From contig JBNLGG010000039.1 in the NCBI GenBank assembly GCA_050305935.1, positions 1-39,529 of the forward strand: a DNA stretch of 39,529 nucleotides. The letters run 5' to 3'. Positions 33,421 to 39,529 of this stretch are shown in pieces (positions within the stretch are counted from its first letter, which is position 1; each line of letters starts with the position of its first letter). This DNA is from CAJXNP01 sp050305935 (GTDB lineage: Bacteria > Bacteroidota > Bacteroidia > Cytophagales > Cyclobacteriaceae). The notes beneath the pieces are model-generated. The model worked only from the letters and a program-made list of their open reading frames with translations, was not told the DNA's origin and did no database searches. The position numbers and the translations under genes were made by a program.

Positions 33421-33885
33421 TTACCCCTTTGGCTTAATTTGATTGTATGTCAACCAATATTTCCCAAAACTCACTATCGTATCCATATACTCATCGTAGT
33501 CAACCGGTTTTACCAGGTAACTATTTGCCCCAAGCTGGCAACTCCTGCTTACATCACTTTCCTCTTTGGAGGATGAAAGGATAATGATAGGAAGACAATC
33601 AAATTGATCTGACTTTCTTACCTCCTCCAGTACTTCTAACCCATTTAACTTCGGAAGCTTGAGATCCAGCAAGACCAGGCGGAGAATTCCCGACCTGTTG
33701 GAATACTCTCCTTCTTTAAGAATAAAATCCAAGGCCTCCACTCCATCCTTCACACAAAAAATAGTAACATTCAAACATGTTTTCTTTATTCCGCGCAGGG
33801 TAAGTTCCGTATCATTTGGGTTATCGTCCACGACTAGCACGTCTACTGCCCTACGGACAACTTCTTCTTTTGAAATGACATTCAT
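33421..33885 (-). CDS. Single-domain response regulator, Rcp1-like
   Basis: 154 residues, receiver domain only: D20/D21 (VVDDNPND), phosphoacceptor D74 in VLLDLKLPKLNG, Thr/Ser switch in ILSSSKEE and Lys in YLVKPVD. The pattern, with extra residues between beta-3 and alpha-3, matches the Rcp1 type that pairs with phytochrome-like or GAF kinases. It lies 12 bp downstream of a GAF kinase gene on the same strand and is clearly its operon partner. It has no output domain, so it probably acts by protein contact or as a phosphate shuttle. Confidence 0.94.
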   Translation of the reverse strand: MNVISKEEVVRRAVDVLVVDDNPNDTELTLRGIKKTCLNVTIFCVKDGVEALDFILKEGEYSNRSGILRLVLLDLKLPKLNGLEVLEEVRKSDQFDCLPIIILSSSKEESDVSRSCQLGANSYLVKPVDYDEYMDTIVSFGKYWLTYNQIKPKG

Positions 33886-33897
33886 TCTTGGCCTAAG

Positions 33898-35433
33898 TTA
33901 CTTACTATGAAAAAAATTGAAATAGATGGTCGTTCCAAGTCCGGGCTTGCTGTCAGCCCAAACCTTTCCATCAAACTTCTCTATTATTTGTCTGACAATC
34001 GCCAAGCCCACACCCGTTCCCTGATATTCCTTCTGATCATGCAACCGCTGAAACACTTCAAATAGCTTATTGCTATATTTCATATCAAATCCTACCCCAT
34101 TGTCCCGCACAAAAAATACATGGCCATCCACTGTATTTTCAAGCCCAATCTCTATAATAGCCTTCTTTTTAAGTTTAGTGAATTTAATAGCGTTGGATAT
34201 CAAATTAATAAATAATTTCTTTATTAAAATCCGGTCAGCTGATATTTGTGGTAATTCACCTATTTTCCAAACGATATCCCTGTCACTGGTTGCCACGCCT
34301 GAGTTCATCAGGCACTCAGCCACCACACTGTTAAGGTTTACCAGATCACTCGTCATTTTGACCTGGCTTATCTGTGTCAGTGTCAGCAGATCGTTAATCA
34401 GGTTATTCATTTGGGCTGTATTCTGAATGATATTATCCAATATCCGTATACCTTCCACGTCCAGTTTCTCCCTATACTCTTCCTTTAAGATATTGGAAAA
34501 GCCATTGATTGCCCTCACTGGGGTCTGCAAATCGTGTGATACGGAATATGAAAATGATTCAAGCTCTTTATTTGCCCGCCCTAATTGCCTTGTCCTCTCC
34601 ATCACCCTTTTTTCCAGTGCTATATTTTGTTCTGATATTTGCTTCTGAAGCTGTGCCTGCCGAAGTGAAATAGCAAGCTGGCTGGCAAGTTCGATAATGA
34701 TCCCCTGTTTTTCCCGGTCAAAATATTTCGGGATTTTACTTCCTATTGTCATGATGCCATACACCTCATTTCCTGATATTAATGGAATAGAGATGTGGGA
34801 CCTCAACCCATGATCACGCATCTTTTTAGCGACTCCCGTAGCTTCATCCTCCTTAAGCAAATCATTCACCACCAGAACTTTCCCTTGGGTAAGTTTCATT
34901 ACATTTTCCGTAAATGCATTATTGAACACCTCACCTTTCTCCAAAAAATGACTATTATCCCTACAGGAAAACAACCTGATGTTTTTTTTGTTGTTAAAAA
35001 ACAAGCCAACAGCCGCCAGGTCGTTTTTTACTATTTTGCTTATGTCATTAAGAATAATCTCGGCTATCCGCTCGGGTTTGCTGGAGTTGGTGATGGCCTT
35101 GTAGATTTTGGCTAATACCACATGCCGTTTATGATAGGCAAGTTTTTTTGATGGCTTCACCCCTGGGAATGGAGTATCTGTTACATGTATCGATCCTTCC
35201 TTTTTCTGTAGTAGGTCTTCGAGAAGCATTCTAATATAGTCCTTTTCTTCCGTAGACCACTTCGCCTTTTTTTTGACAGTTTTTGTGCTGTCTTCTTTAA
35301 GCTTAATGGAAAACTCTTCGTCTATTTTGATCTCTACCGTTTCCTGATTTACTTCAAAAAAAAACTCCGCGACACCTTTTAACATATTTGAAGGCAATGT
35401 CGGATGATTCACGAGTTCTGATTTTGGTGCCAT
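33898..35433 (-). CDS. GAF-domain histidine kinase
   Basis: 511 residues, soluble. The N-terminal 100 residues are unassigned and include a Lys-rich stretch near 50-58. A GAF domain is at about 105-260 (IYKAITNSSKPERIAEIIL, HISIPLISGNEVYGIMTIGS). A coiled coil at 262-292 leads to HisKA with His300 in YSVSHDLQTPVRAI. The HATPase has an N-box (NLISNAIKF), DNGVGFD and GTGVGLAIV. The architecture equals a phytochrome kinase without its chromophore-binding signature. Together with the Rcp1-like receiver 12 bp downstream it forms a compact two-component operon, preceded by a copy of the dyad operator. Confidence 0.93.
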   Translation of the reverse strand: MAPKSELVNHPTLPSNMLKGVAEFFFEVNQETVEIKIDEEFSIKLKEDSTKTVKKKAKWSTEEKDYIRMLLEDLLQKKEGSIHVTDTPFPGVKPSKKLAYHKRHVVLAKIYKAITNSSKPERIAEIILNDISKIVKNDLAAVGLFFNNKKNIRLFSCRDNSHFLEKGEVFNNAFTENVMKLTQGKVLVVNDLLKEDEATGVAKKMRDHGLRSHISIPLISGNEVYGIMTIGSKIPKYFDREKQGIIIELASQLAISLRQAQLQKQISEQNIALEKRVMERTRQLGRANKELESFSYSVSHDLQTPVRAINGFSNILKEEYREKLDVEGIRILDNIIQNTAQMNNLINDLLTLTQISQVKMTSDLVNLNSVVAECLMNSGVATSDRDIVWKIGELPQISADRILIKKLFINLISNAIKFTKLKKKAIIEIGLENTVDGHVFFVRDNGVGFDMKYSNKLFEVFQRLHDQKEYQGTGVGLAIVRQIIEKFDGKVWADSKPGLGTTIYFNFFHSK

Positions 35434-35500
35434 TATTGACTATGTGAAAAAAATTGACTTAAAATCATTTCAATTATAAGGGTTCCAATAGCAGAATCTA

Positions 35501-35515
35501 TAAGTATTTTACCTA
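35501..35515. promoter_or_regulatory. Dyad operator TAGGT-N5-ACTTA (minus strand) before the GAF kinase operon
   Basis: On the minus strand TAGGT-AAAAT-ACTTA has one mismatch to the shared dyad. It begins 37 bp before TATAATTG (35471-35478), a one-mismatch -7 element. That spacing equals the one at the 26002 copy. The ATG is at 35433. Confidence 0.45.
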
Positions 35516-35555
35516 AAAAAGGTATTGGTATTTTATGTTATTTGAATAAATAATA

Positions 35556-35607
35556 TGTTGAACTCAACCTCCGGTAGCTAAAGGCCTACCGAAGGTTGAG
35601 TTCAACA
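35556..35607. repeat. 22-bp inverted repeat (long hairpin) truncating an SGNH esterase remnant
   Basis: The arms at 35556-35577 and 35586-35607 are complementary at 21 of 22 positions (one C-A mismatch) around an 8-nt centre. The left arm starts TGTTGAACTCAACC. The right arm lies exactly where the SGNH reading frame stops resembling its family, so the hairpin marks the breakpoint. It lacks a clear U-run on either side, although a T/A-rich region adjoins it. Confidence 0.85.
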
Positions 35608-35827
35608 CCATCAACATATCAGGGTTCTGCTCGCGACATGTGGAAAGCAGCCTGCGGTACGTTGCTTCAAATGCATTTGCGTCCTGAGCACCTTCTCTCC
35701 CATCCACAATAGCATTCACATCATTTATACCCACCAACAGGCTTAGCACATCGGGCTTTAAATCCAACGTATCCATTTGCCATCTTTTTTCGAGATCGCT
35801 AACGGAATTCCCACTGATGCCCCGGTT
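35564..35827 (-). pseudogene. Remnant of an SGNH/GDSL-type esterase
   Basis: The frame encodes 87 residues: NRGISGNSVSDLEKRWQ, then DLKPDVLSLLVGINDVN, which are blocks II and III of SGNH hydrolases (Gly and Asn of the oxyanion hole). The upstream frame is closed by stops just before the Asn codon, so block I with the catalytic Ser is gone or shifted. The downstream part with the Asp/His block is replaced by the hairpin at 35556-35607. About two fifths of a normal ~200-residue enzyme remains. An ORF-only view gives 35564-35776 starting inside the remnant. No transposase is nearby. Confidence 0.72.
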
Positions 35828-35929
35828 TTATGTTTATTTGCCTGCATCAAATCTATGTCGTTCACTCCGTACATCATGTAGAGGATGGCGCCATCTGTAT
35901 AACCATCATCATGCAAGCAGCCATATAGC

Positions 35930-35961
35930 AAAAGAGGCTGCACTTTCATGCAGCCTCTTTT
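35930..35961 (-). terminator. Strong (bidirectional) terminator after the lipoprotein gene
   Basis: AAAAGAGGCTGCA (35930-35942) and its exact complement (35949-35961) form a 13-bp stem with a 6-nt loop. The stem itself supplies the A/T tract on both strands. It follows the lipoprotein stop codon by 6 bp. Confidence 0.9.
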
Positions 35962-35967
35962 ATAGCC

Positions 35968-36594
35968 TTATTTCCCTTCCTTATAGATACTCCCCAGTAT
36001 GTCCTCCAACCGCTGTAACGAGGCCTCCCGGTCTGTATTTTTGAAATAATAATAACCTCTTATACCATTCTTCATGAATTCCTCCGATATGGGCGTCTCA
36101 AAAACAATAAAGTGATTTTCATTATCTGTTGCGCTTTTTGTCTCTACCCAATGAAATGCAACTCCATCTATATTACGAACTTCTGCGATTACAACTTTAT
36201 TCTCACCATTCATCTGTTTGCTGGAAAATAATTCCATTCTATTTTCCGTTGACACGTATATTTTATTCCCATTTTCATCCATGTCCCAATAGTCATTGGA
36301 ATGATCCAGAGGCCCTTCAATTATCAACGCCTCATTGCTTTTTAAAACCAAATATGTTGTGACATATTCATCCGAGGGCAAATTAGGATTATAATATAAC
36401 TGGTATTTACTGTAGCCTGGAAATGTTTTGTCAACATACATTTGAATGGAATCTCTGGTGCTAACAATTACTCCTTTAGGGAGCGCTATTGGAAGGCCCA
36501 TTTTTGAATGATCATCACTGATCGTAATGTTCTTATTTGTGGTACAAGCCACTAACAAAAAATGACATACCACCATCAAAAATATTTTTTTCAT
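35968..36594 (-). CDS. Putative lipoprotein of unknown function
   Basis: 208 residues from the ATG at 36592-36594. The N-terminus MKKIFLMVVCHFLLVAC has a lipobox (LVAC) with lipidated Cys17. The mature part contains no motif that I recognise. It is polar and beta-rich, with several Tyr/Trp-rich segments (YSKYQLYYNPNLP, DYWDMDENGNK). It follows a duplicated two-gene module on the same strand, about 100 bp downstream, and is closed by a strong terminator. An 11-codon N-terminal extension in the open frame is unlikely because it would bury the signal peptide. Confidence 0.75.
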   Translation of the reverse strand: MKKIFLMVVCHFLLVACTTNKNITISDDHSKMGLPIALPKGVIVSTRDSIQMYVDKTFPGYSKYQLYYNPNLPSDEYVTTYLVLKSNEALIIEGPLDHSNDYWDMDENGNKIYVSTENRMELFSSKQMNGENKVVIAEVRNIDGVAFHWVETKSATDNENHFIVFETPISEEFMKNGIRGYYYFKNTDREASLQRLEDILGSIYKEGK

Positions 36595-36691
36595 ATCAAA
36601 ATTTCTTACCTGTTTTTGGGTACTCACCGCACCAGCAACAAGGCAATCGATATAAATAATGTGTTTCGCATTAATAGATCGGTAAATTCTC

Positions 36692-37204
36692 CTATTCGCT
36701 GATAACTGCTCCTTGCGTTTGAGATTTTTTTAGCTGCCTGGGTGTGTAGTAAAGCATGAAGACTCCACTACAAAAGAAAAGGAAGCCAATGCCTGGTATC
36801 ATCCAGGTTCCTCCGTTTATTCCCGGTTCCAAAACGGATTCCCCGGGTTCTTGGGGGGAATAGTATACGGTAACTTCTTCTCCTTCCCGGTATTTATTGG
36901 CTATGTCATTTTGATGGCTGATATCGCTGGAACCGTTTTCTCCGTAAGCTACCAGGTCGTTGTTGTACCTATTGCCTGAAACTGCGTATTCGTACAAGAC
37001 AACAGCTTTATAGGTACCTGATCCGGAGTCGTGGCTTTCCTGGTACACGACTTCGGAATGTTTGATCAACCCGGTAGTTGTAGGCCAGCTTTTGCTGACA
37101 TCAACCGTGCGGAGCTTCCTGATGCCTGATACCAAAAACAATGCTCCCAACACCACGAATGTTAATGGGAAGAGTCTTCCAAAAATTATGTTTCTTAGGT
37201 TCAT
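36692..37204 (-). CDS. DUF3592 membrane protein, copy 2
   Basis: 170 residues. Membrane helices lie at about 12-30 and 133-155, with an extracytoplasmic beta-rich domain between. That domain has the DUF3592 features: TGLIKHSEVVYQ, VVLYEYAVSGNRY, EVTVYYSPQEPGESVLEPG. The function of DUF3592 is unknown. It is about two thirds identical to the protein at 37999-38493, and each lies downstream of a copy of the same 227-residue secreted protein. The C-terminus carries a short polar extension absent from the other copy. Confidence 0.85.
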   Translation of the reverse strand: MNLRNIIFGRLFPLTFVVLGALFLVSGIRKLRTVDVSKSWPTTTGLIKHSEVVYQESHDSGSGTYKAVVLYEYAVSGNRYNNDLVAYGENGSSDISHQNDIANKYREGEEVTVYYSPQEPGESVLEPGINGGTWMIPGIGFLFFCSGVFMLYYTPRQLKKSQTQGAVISE

Positions 37205-37236
37205 CTACTATATAAAAAATTTTAACAAAAAATAAG

Positions 37237-37266
37237 AAAAAAGGAGCCCAAAACAGGCCCCTTTTT
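37237..37266 (-). terminator. Hairpin with U-run between the two genes of module copy 2
   Basis: AAAAAGGAGCC (37238-37248) pairs with GGCCCCTTTTT (37256-37266), 10 of 11 bp, loop CAAAACA; on the minus strand it ends in a U-run. It starts 3 bp after the upstream stop codon, so the downstream DUF3592 gene may be transcribed less than its partner. Confidence 0.65.
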
Positions 37267-37269
37267 ACT

Positions 37270-37953
37270 CTATTGATTACAAATGGTCTTGAATATCCGC
37301 TTGCCCTCCTGCACATAGCTGATCTGGTAGCTGGGAAGCTGATCCAGCATTCTGACAAAAGAATTATGAGTTGTTCCGGAATATTTAAGATCAGAGAGTA
37401 AAACGTCATTCGGATAGTTCTTATAAATTCCATGATCTTTTATAAAAAATTCAATCAAGTTTCCACAAATCCCATGTTTTTCTTTCCAATCACCAAGATA
37501 GTCCATGTCCACCTGCTTTTGCTGTTCATATACCTGGGCCATGCTGATCAATAGTGTATCAGGTTGCCTGTTTTTGGGCGACCATATGAATTCAAATTCA
37601 CCGAATATATATCTGTGGGTAACCCCATGGCCTTCTTTTGGTGGTTCATACCTGTTTTGAAAATCCTGCAAGGATTCTTCAGTTGCCCCCATATCTTTAT
37701 GAAAATAGAGCAGCGCTTCCTGGGGATAATCTTCAAACATTTCAGGATTTTCTGTTGCATAAAATGCTTTTATCCAGACTGGGTTATATTCATCAATGTT
37801 TTTCGAATATTCAAATTCCAAAGGACTTAAATAATAAGTGGCCTGGATTATTGAAATTTCCTCCACTTCGCTGTAAAGCTTTCCCATTATTTGGGCAAAT
37901 AAGGTATATGATTGTGCGTAGGCAATTAATAAGATTAGCAATGTTTTTTTCAT
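37270..37953 (-). CDS. Secreted protein of unknown function, copy 2
   Basis: 227 residues with a signal peptide (MKKTLLILLIAYAQSYTLFAQ). No family recognised. Landmarks are ATYYLSPLEFEYSKN, EALLYFHKDMGATEESLQDF, GVTHRYIFGEFEFIWSPKN and SFVRMLDQLPSYQISYVQ. It is about 80% identical by eye to the gene product at 38556-39239. Differences are spread evenly and no frame is broken, so both copies appear to be under selection. It is followed by a terminator-like hairpin and a DUF3592 gene. Confidence 0.8.
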   Translation of the reverse strand: MKKTLLILLIAYAQSYTLFAQIMGKLYSEVEEISIIQATYYLSPLEFEYSKNIDEYNPVWIKAFYATENPEMFEDYPQEALLYFHKDMGATEESLQDFQNRYEPPKEGHGVTHRYIFGEFEFIWSPKNRQPDTLLISMAQVYEQQKQVDMDYLGDWKEKHGICGNLIEFFIKDHGIYKNYPNDVLLSDLKYSGTTHNSFVRMLDQLPSYQISYVQEGKRIFKTICNQ

Positions 37954-37998
37954 GGTTGTTAATCAAACTTCCTGATCGGGTTTGTTAATAAAGCCTGC

Positions 37999-38493
37999 TC
38001 ATTCGATTTCCGGTTTTTTTATTATCCTGGGCACATAATAAAGCATCAGGGCTCCAAAGCAAACGAAAAAGAAGCCAGCGCCTGGCAGAATCCAGGTCTG
38101 CCCAATTATTCCGGGCTCCAATACCGATTCCTGGGGGTCTTGGGGTGAATAATAAACTTTGACTTCATCTCCTTCTCTGTATCTGTTAACTATACTGTTT
38201 TGGTGACTGATGTCGCTGGAACCTGTTTCTCCGTACGCAACCAAATCGTTGCTGTACTTATTGCCAGAAACTGTGTATTCATATAAAACAACAGCCTTGT
38301 ATGTGCCGGATCCGGAGTCATCGCTTTTTTGGAATACAACTTCGGAGTGTTTGATCAAGCCCGTAGCCAGGGGCCAATTTTTGCTTGAATCGGCCGTTTG
38401 GAGTTCTTCAACGCCCCATTTTGCCATAAATGCACCTCCTATTACAAAGGGTAGAGGAAAGAGCCTTCCAAAAATTATGGTTACTATGTTCAT
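37999..38493 (-). CDS. DUF3592 membrane protein, copy 1
   Basis: 164 residues from the ATG at 38491-38493, which matches the start of the other copy (MNIVTIIFGRLFPLPF versus MNLRNIIFGRLFPLTF). The longer open frame to 38538 would extend into the upstream spacer and is rejected. Two membrane helices flank a domain with TGLIKHSEVVFQ, VVLYEYTVSGNKY and VKVYYSPQDPQESVLEPG. Paralogue of 36692-37204. Confidence 0.85.
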   Translation of the reverse strand: MNIVTIIFGRLFPLPFVIGGAFMAKWGVEELQTADSSKNWPLATGLIKHSEVVFQKSDDSGSGTYKAVVLYEYTVSGNKYSNDLVAYGETGSSDISHQNSIVNRYREGDEVKVYYSPQDPQESVLEPGIIGQTWILPGAGFFFVCFGALMLYYVPRIIKKPEIE

Positions 38494-38523
38494 AGATATA
38501 AAAAGTTTTAGAAATAAATTAAA

Positions 38524-38556
38524 GAAGATAGGGCCCAAAACAGGCCCCTTTTCTTC
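38524..38556 (-). terminator. Hairpin between the two genes of module copy 1
   Basis: GAAGA (38524-38528) plus GGGCC (38531-38535) pairs with GGCCC (38543-38547) plus TCTTC (38552-38556), with a small internal loop; the AAAACA loop is the same as in copy 2. It is weaker and has no clean U-run. Confidence 0.4.
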
Positions 38557-39239
38557 TACTTATTGCAAATTGTCTTGATTATCCGCTTACCATCTTGCAC
38601 ATAGCTGATCTGGTAGTTGGGAAGCTGGCCCAGCATTCTGACAAAAGAATCATGATCTGTACCGGAATGATTTAGATCCGAAAGTAAAACGTCATTTGGA
38701 TAGTTTTTATAAACCCCATGATCTTTTATAAAAATCTCCAGCAAATTACCGTAATCTCCATGTTTATCCTTCCAGTCACCCAGAAAGTTCATGTCTGCCT
38801 GTTTTTGCGGTTCATGTACCTGCGCCATACTGATTCTTAACGTGTCAGGAGGCCTGTTTTTCGGTGACCATACGAATTCAAATTCACCGAAGAAGTACCT
38901 ATGGGTAACTCCATGACCTTCCCTCGGTGGTTTATATCTGTTTTGAAAATCCTGTAGGGATTCTTCAGTTGCCCCCATTTCCTTATGAAAATAAAGTAAG
39001 GCTTCCTTCGGATAGTCATCAAACATTTTTGGATTTTTCGCTGCATAGAATGCCTTGATCCAAACAGGATTATACTCATCCGTGTTTTTTGAATATTCAA
39101 ATTCCAGGGGACTCAGGTAATAAGTGGCCTGGATTATAGATATTTCCGGCACTTCACTGTAAAGCTTGCCCATTATTTGGGCAAACAACCCGTATGATTG
39201 TGTGCAGGTGATTAAGAAAATTAATAGTGTTCTTTTCAT
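38556..39239 (-). CDS. Secreted protein of unknown function, copy 1
   Basis: 227 residues with a signal peptide (MKRTLLIFLITCTQSYGLFAQ), the same length as its paralogue at 37270-37953 and about 80% identical by eye. No known family was recognised. Shared features are the signal peptide, an N-terminal ATYYLSPLEFEY stretch and a final Cys three residues from the end (ICNK / ICNQ). It is the first gene of the duplicated module, with a 130-bp upstream gap that may hold the promoter of the whole run. Confidence 0.8.
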   Translation of the reverse strand: MKRTLLIFLITCTQSYGLFAQIMGKLYSEVPEISIIQATYYLSPLEFEYSKNTDEYNPVWIKAFYAAKNPKMFDDYPKEALLYFHKEMGATEESLQDFQNRYKPPREGHGVTHRYFFGEFEFVWSPKNRPPDTLRISMAQVHEPQKQADMNFLGDWKDKHGDYGNLLEIFIKDHGVYKNYPNDVLLSDLNHSGTDHDSFVRMLGQLPNYQISYVQDGKRIIKTICNK

Positions 39240-39371
39240 GGATCAAATATTTAATAACAGCAAATCCAAGTGACCTTATCTTACTTTTCAGGAGATCTCT
39301 TCACAGGACTGCGAAGTACAAAATTTCTTTTAAAATCTTTACAATCTGACTACCTACCGTTCGACAAGGAC

Positions 39372-39529
39372 TTATTGATTAAATTGAAATTCGATTTGGG
39401 TAATAGGCTCCGTAGAGATTGCGCGATCGAACTCAATAAGAATTGAATAGGAGGGCAATGTCTCGTCCTCCAAGAAAAAGTATCCCTTATTCCCATCAAC
39501 TTTATAGTTCAATGCTCCAAACTCAGAAC
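39372..39529 (-). CDS. 3' end of a gene that continues beyond the window
   Basis: The minus-strand frame is open from the window edge to a TAA at 39372-39374, encoding the last 51 residues. It includes ALNYKVDGNKGYFFLEDE, then EFDRAISTEPITQIEFQFN. Composition and periodicity are those of a real protein. The family cannot be told from this piece. It is missed by ORF finders that need a start codon. Confidence 0.65.
   Translation of the reverse strand, partial: SEFGALNYKVDGNKGYFFLEDETLPSYSILIEFDRAISTEPITQIEFQFNQ

Noticed and set aside
35758..35949. Minus-strand 63-codon frame
   Set aside because: It starts inside the terminator hairpin of the lipoprotein gene and reads the SGNH remnant in the wrong frame; the SGNH signal is in the neighbouring frame.

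Overview
The window looks like chromosomal DNA of a gliding-type member of the Bacteroidota, most likely order Cytophagales. The pointers are a PorP/SprF-like protein, both types of type IX secretion (T9SS) sorting domain, a giant PKD-repeat surface protein, many hybrid histidine kinases, and promoters of the Bacteroidota form (TTTG / TAnnTTTG). Base composition is moderately AT-rich. No tRNA, rRNA, CRISPR array or intact transposase was seen.

Layout. (1) 1-3552: leuS on the plus strand, preceded by a 14-bp-unit minisatellite. (2) 3553-11700, minus strand: a complete tryptophan operon, trpL-trpE-trpG-trpD-trpC-trpF-trpB-trpA, followed by a DAHP synthase. It starts with a textbook but compact attenuator: a 21-residue leader peptide with three consecutive Trp codons, mutually exclusive antiterminator and terminator hairpins, and a consensus promoter placed so that the leader mRNA is almost leaderless. 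Two different short tandem repeats lie between genes of this operon. (3) 11825-13746: an unknown membrane/zinc-ribbon protein and an alpha/beta hydrolase. (4) 14015-21622: two very small proteins resembling isolated histidine-kinase dimerisation domains, a PorP/SprF-like protein, a stand-alone T9SS type B sorting domain, and a 1768-residue PKD protein that lacks that domain. (5) 21908-35433: a signalling block with a NarL/LuxR-type regulator, five histidine kinases (two carrying receiver domains), an HTH-less sigma-54 activator and a single-domain receiver, interrupted by a type A T9SS-sorted beta-helix protein. (6) 35564-39529: an SGNH esterase pseudogene capped by a long hairpin, a lipoprotein, a tandemly duplicated pair of genes (secreted unknown + DUF3592 membrane protein), and the 3' end of one more gene.

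How the parts may work together. Trp starvation would stall ribosomes on the leader codons and release the whole Trp operon together with its DAHP synthase. In the second half, the same 15-bp dyad (TAGGT-N5-ACCTA or a one-mismatch form) precedes both mini-DHp genes, the sorting-domain gene and several kinase genes. This suggests that the surface-protein locus and the signalling block share a regulator; the NarL-type regulator encoded between them is one candidate. The most unusual signals are this shared operator, the mini-DHp proteins, and the giant surface protein and its sorting domain being encoded as two separate genes in reversed order.
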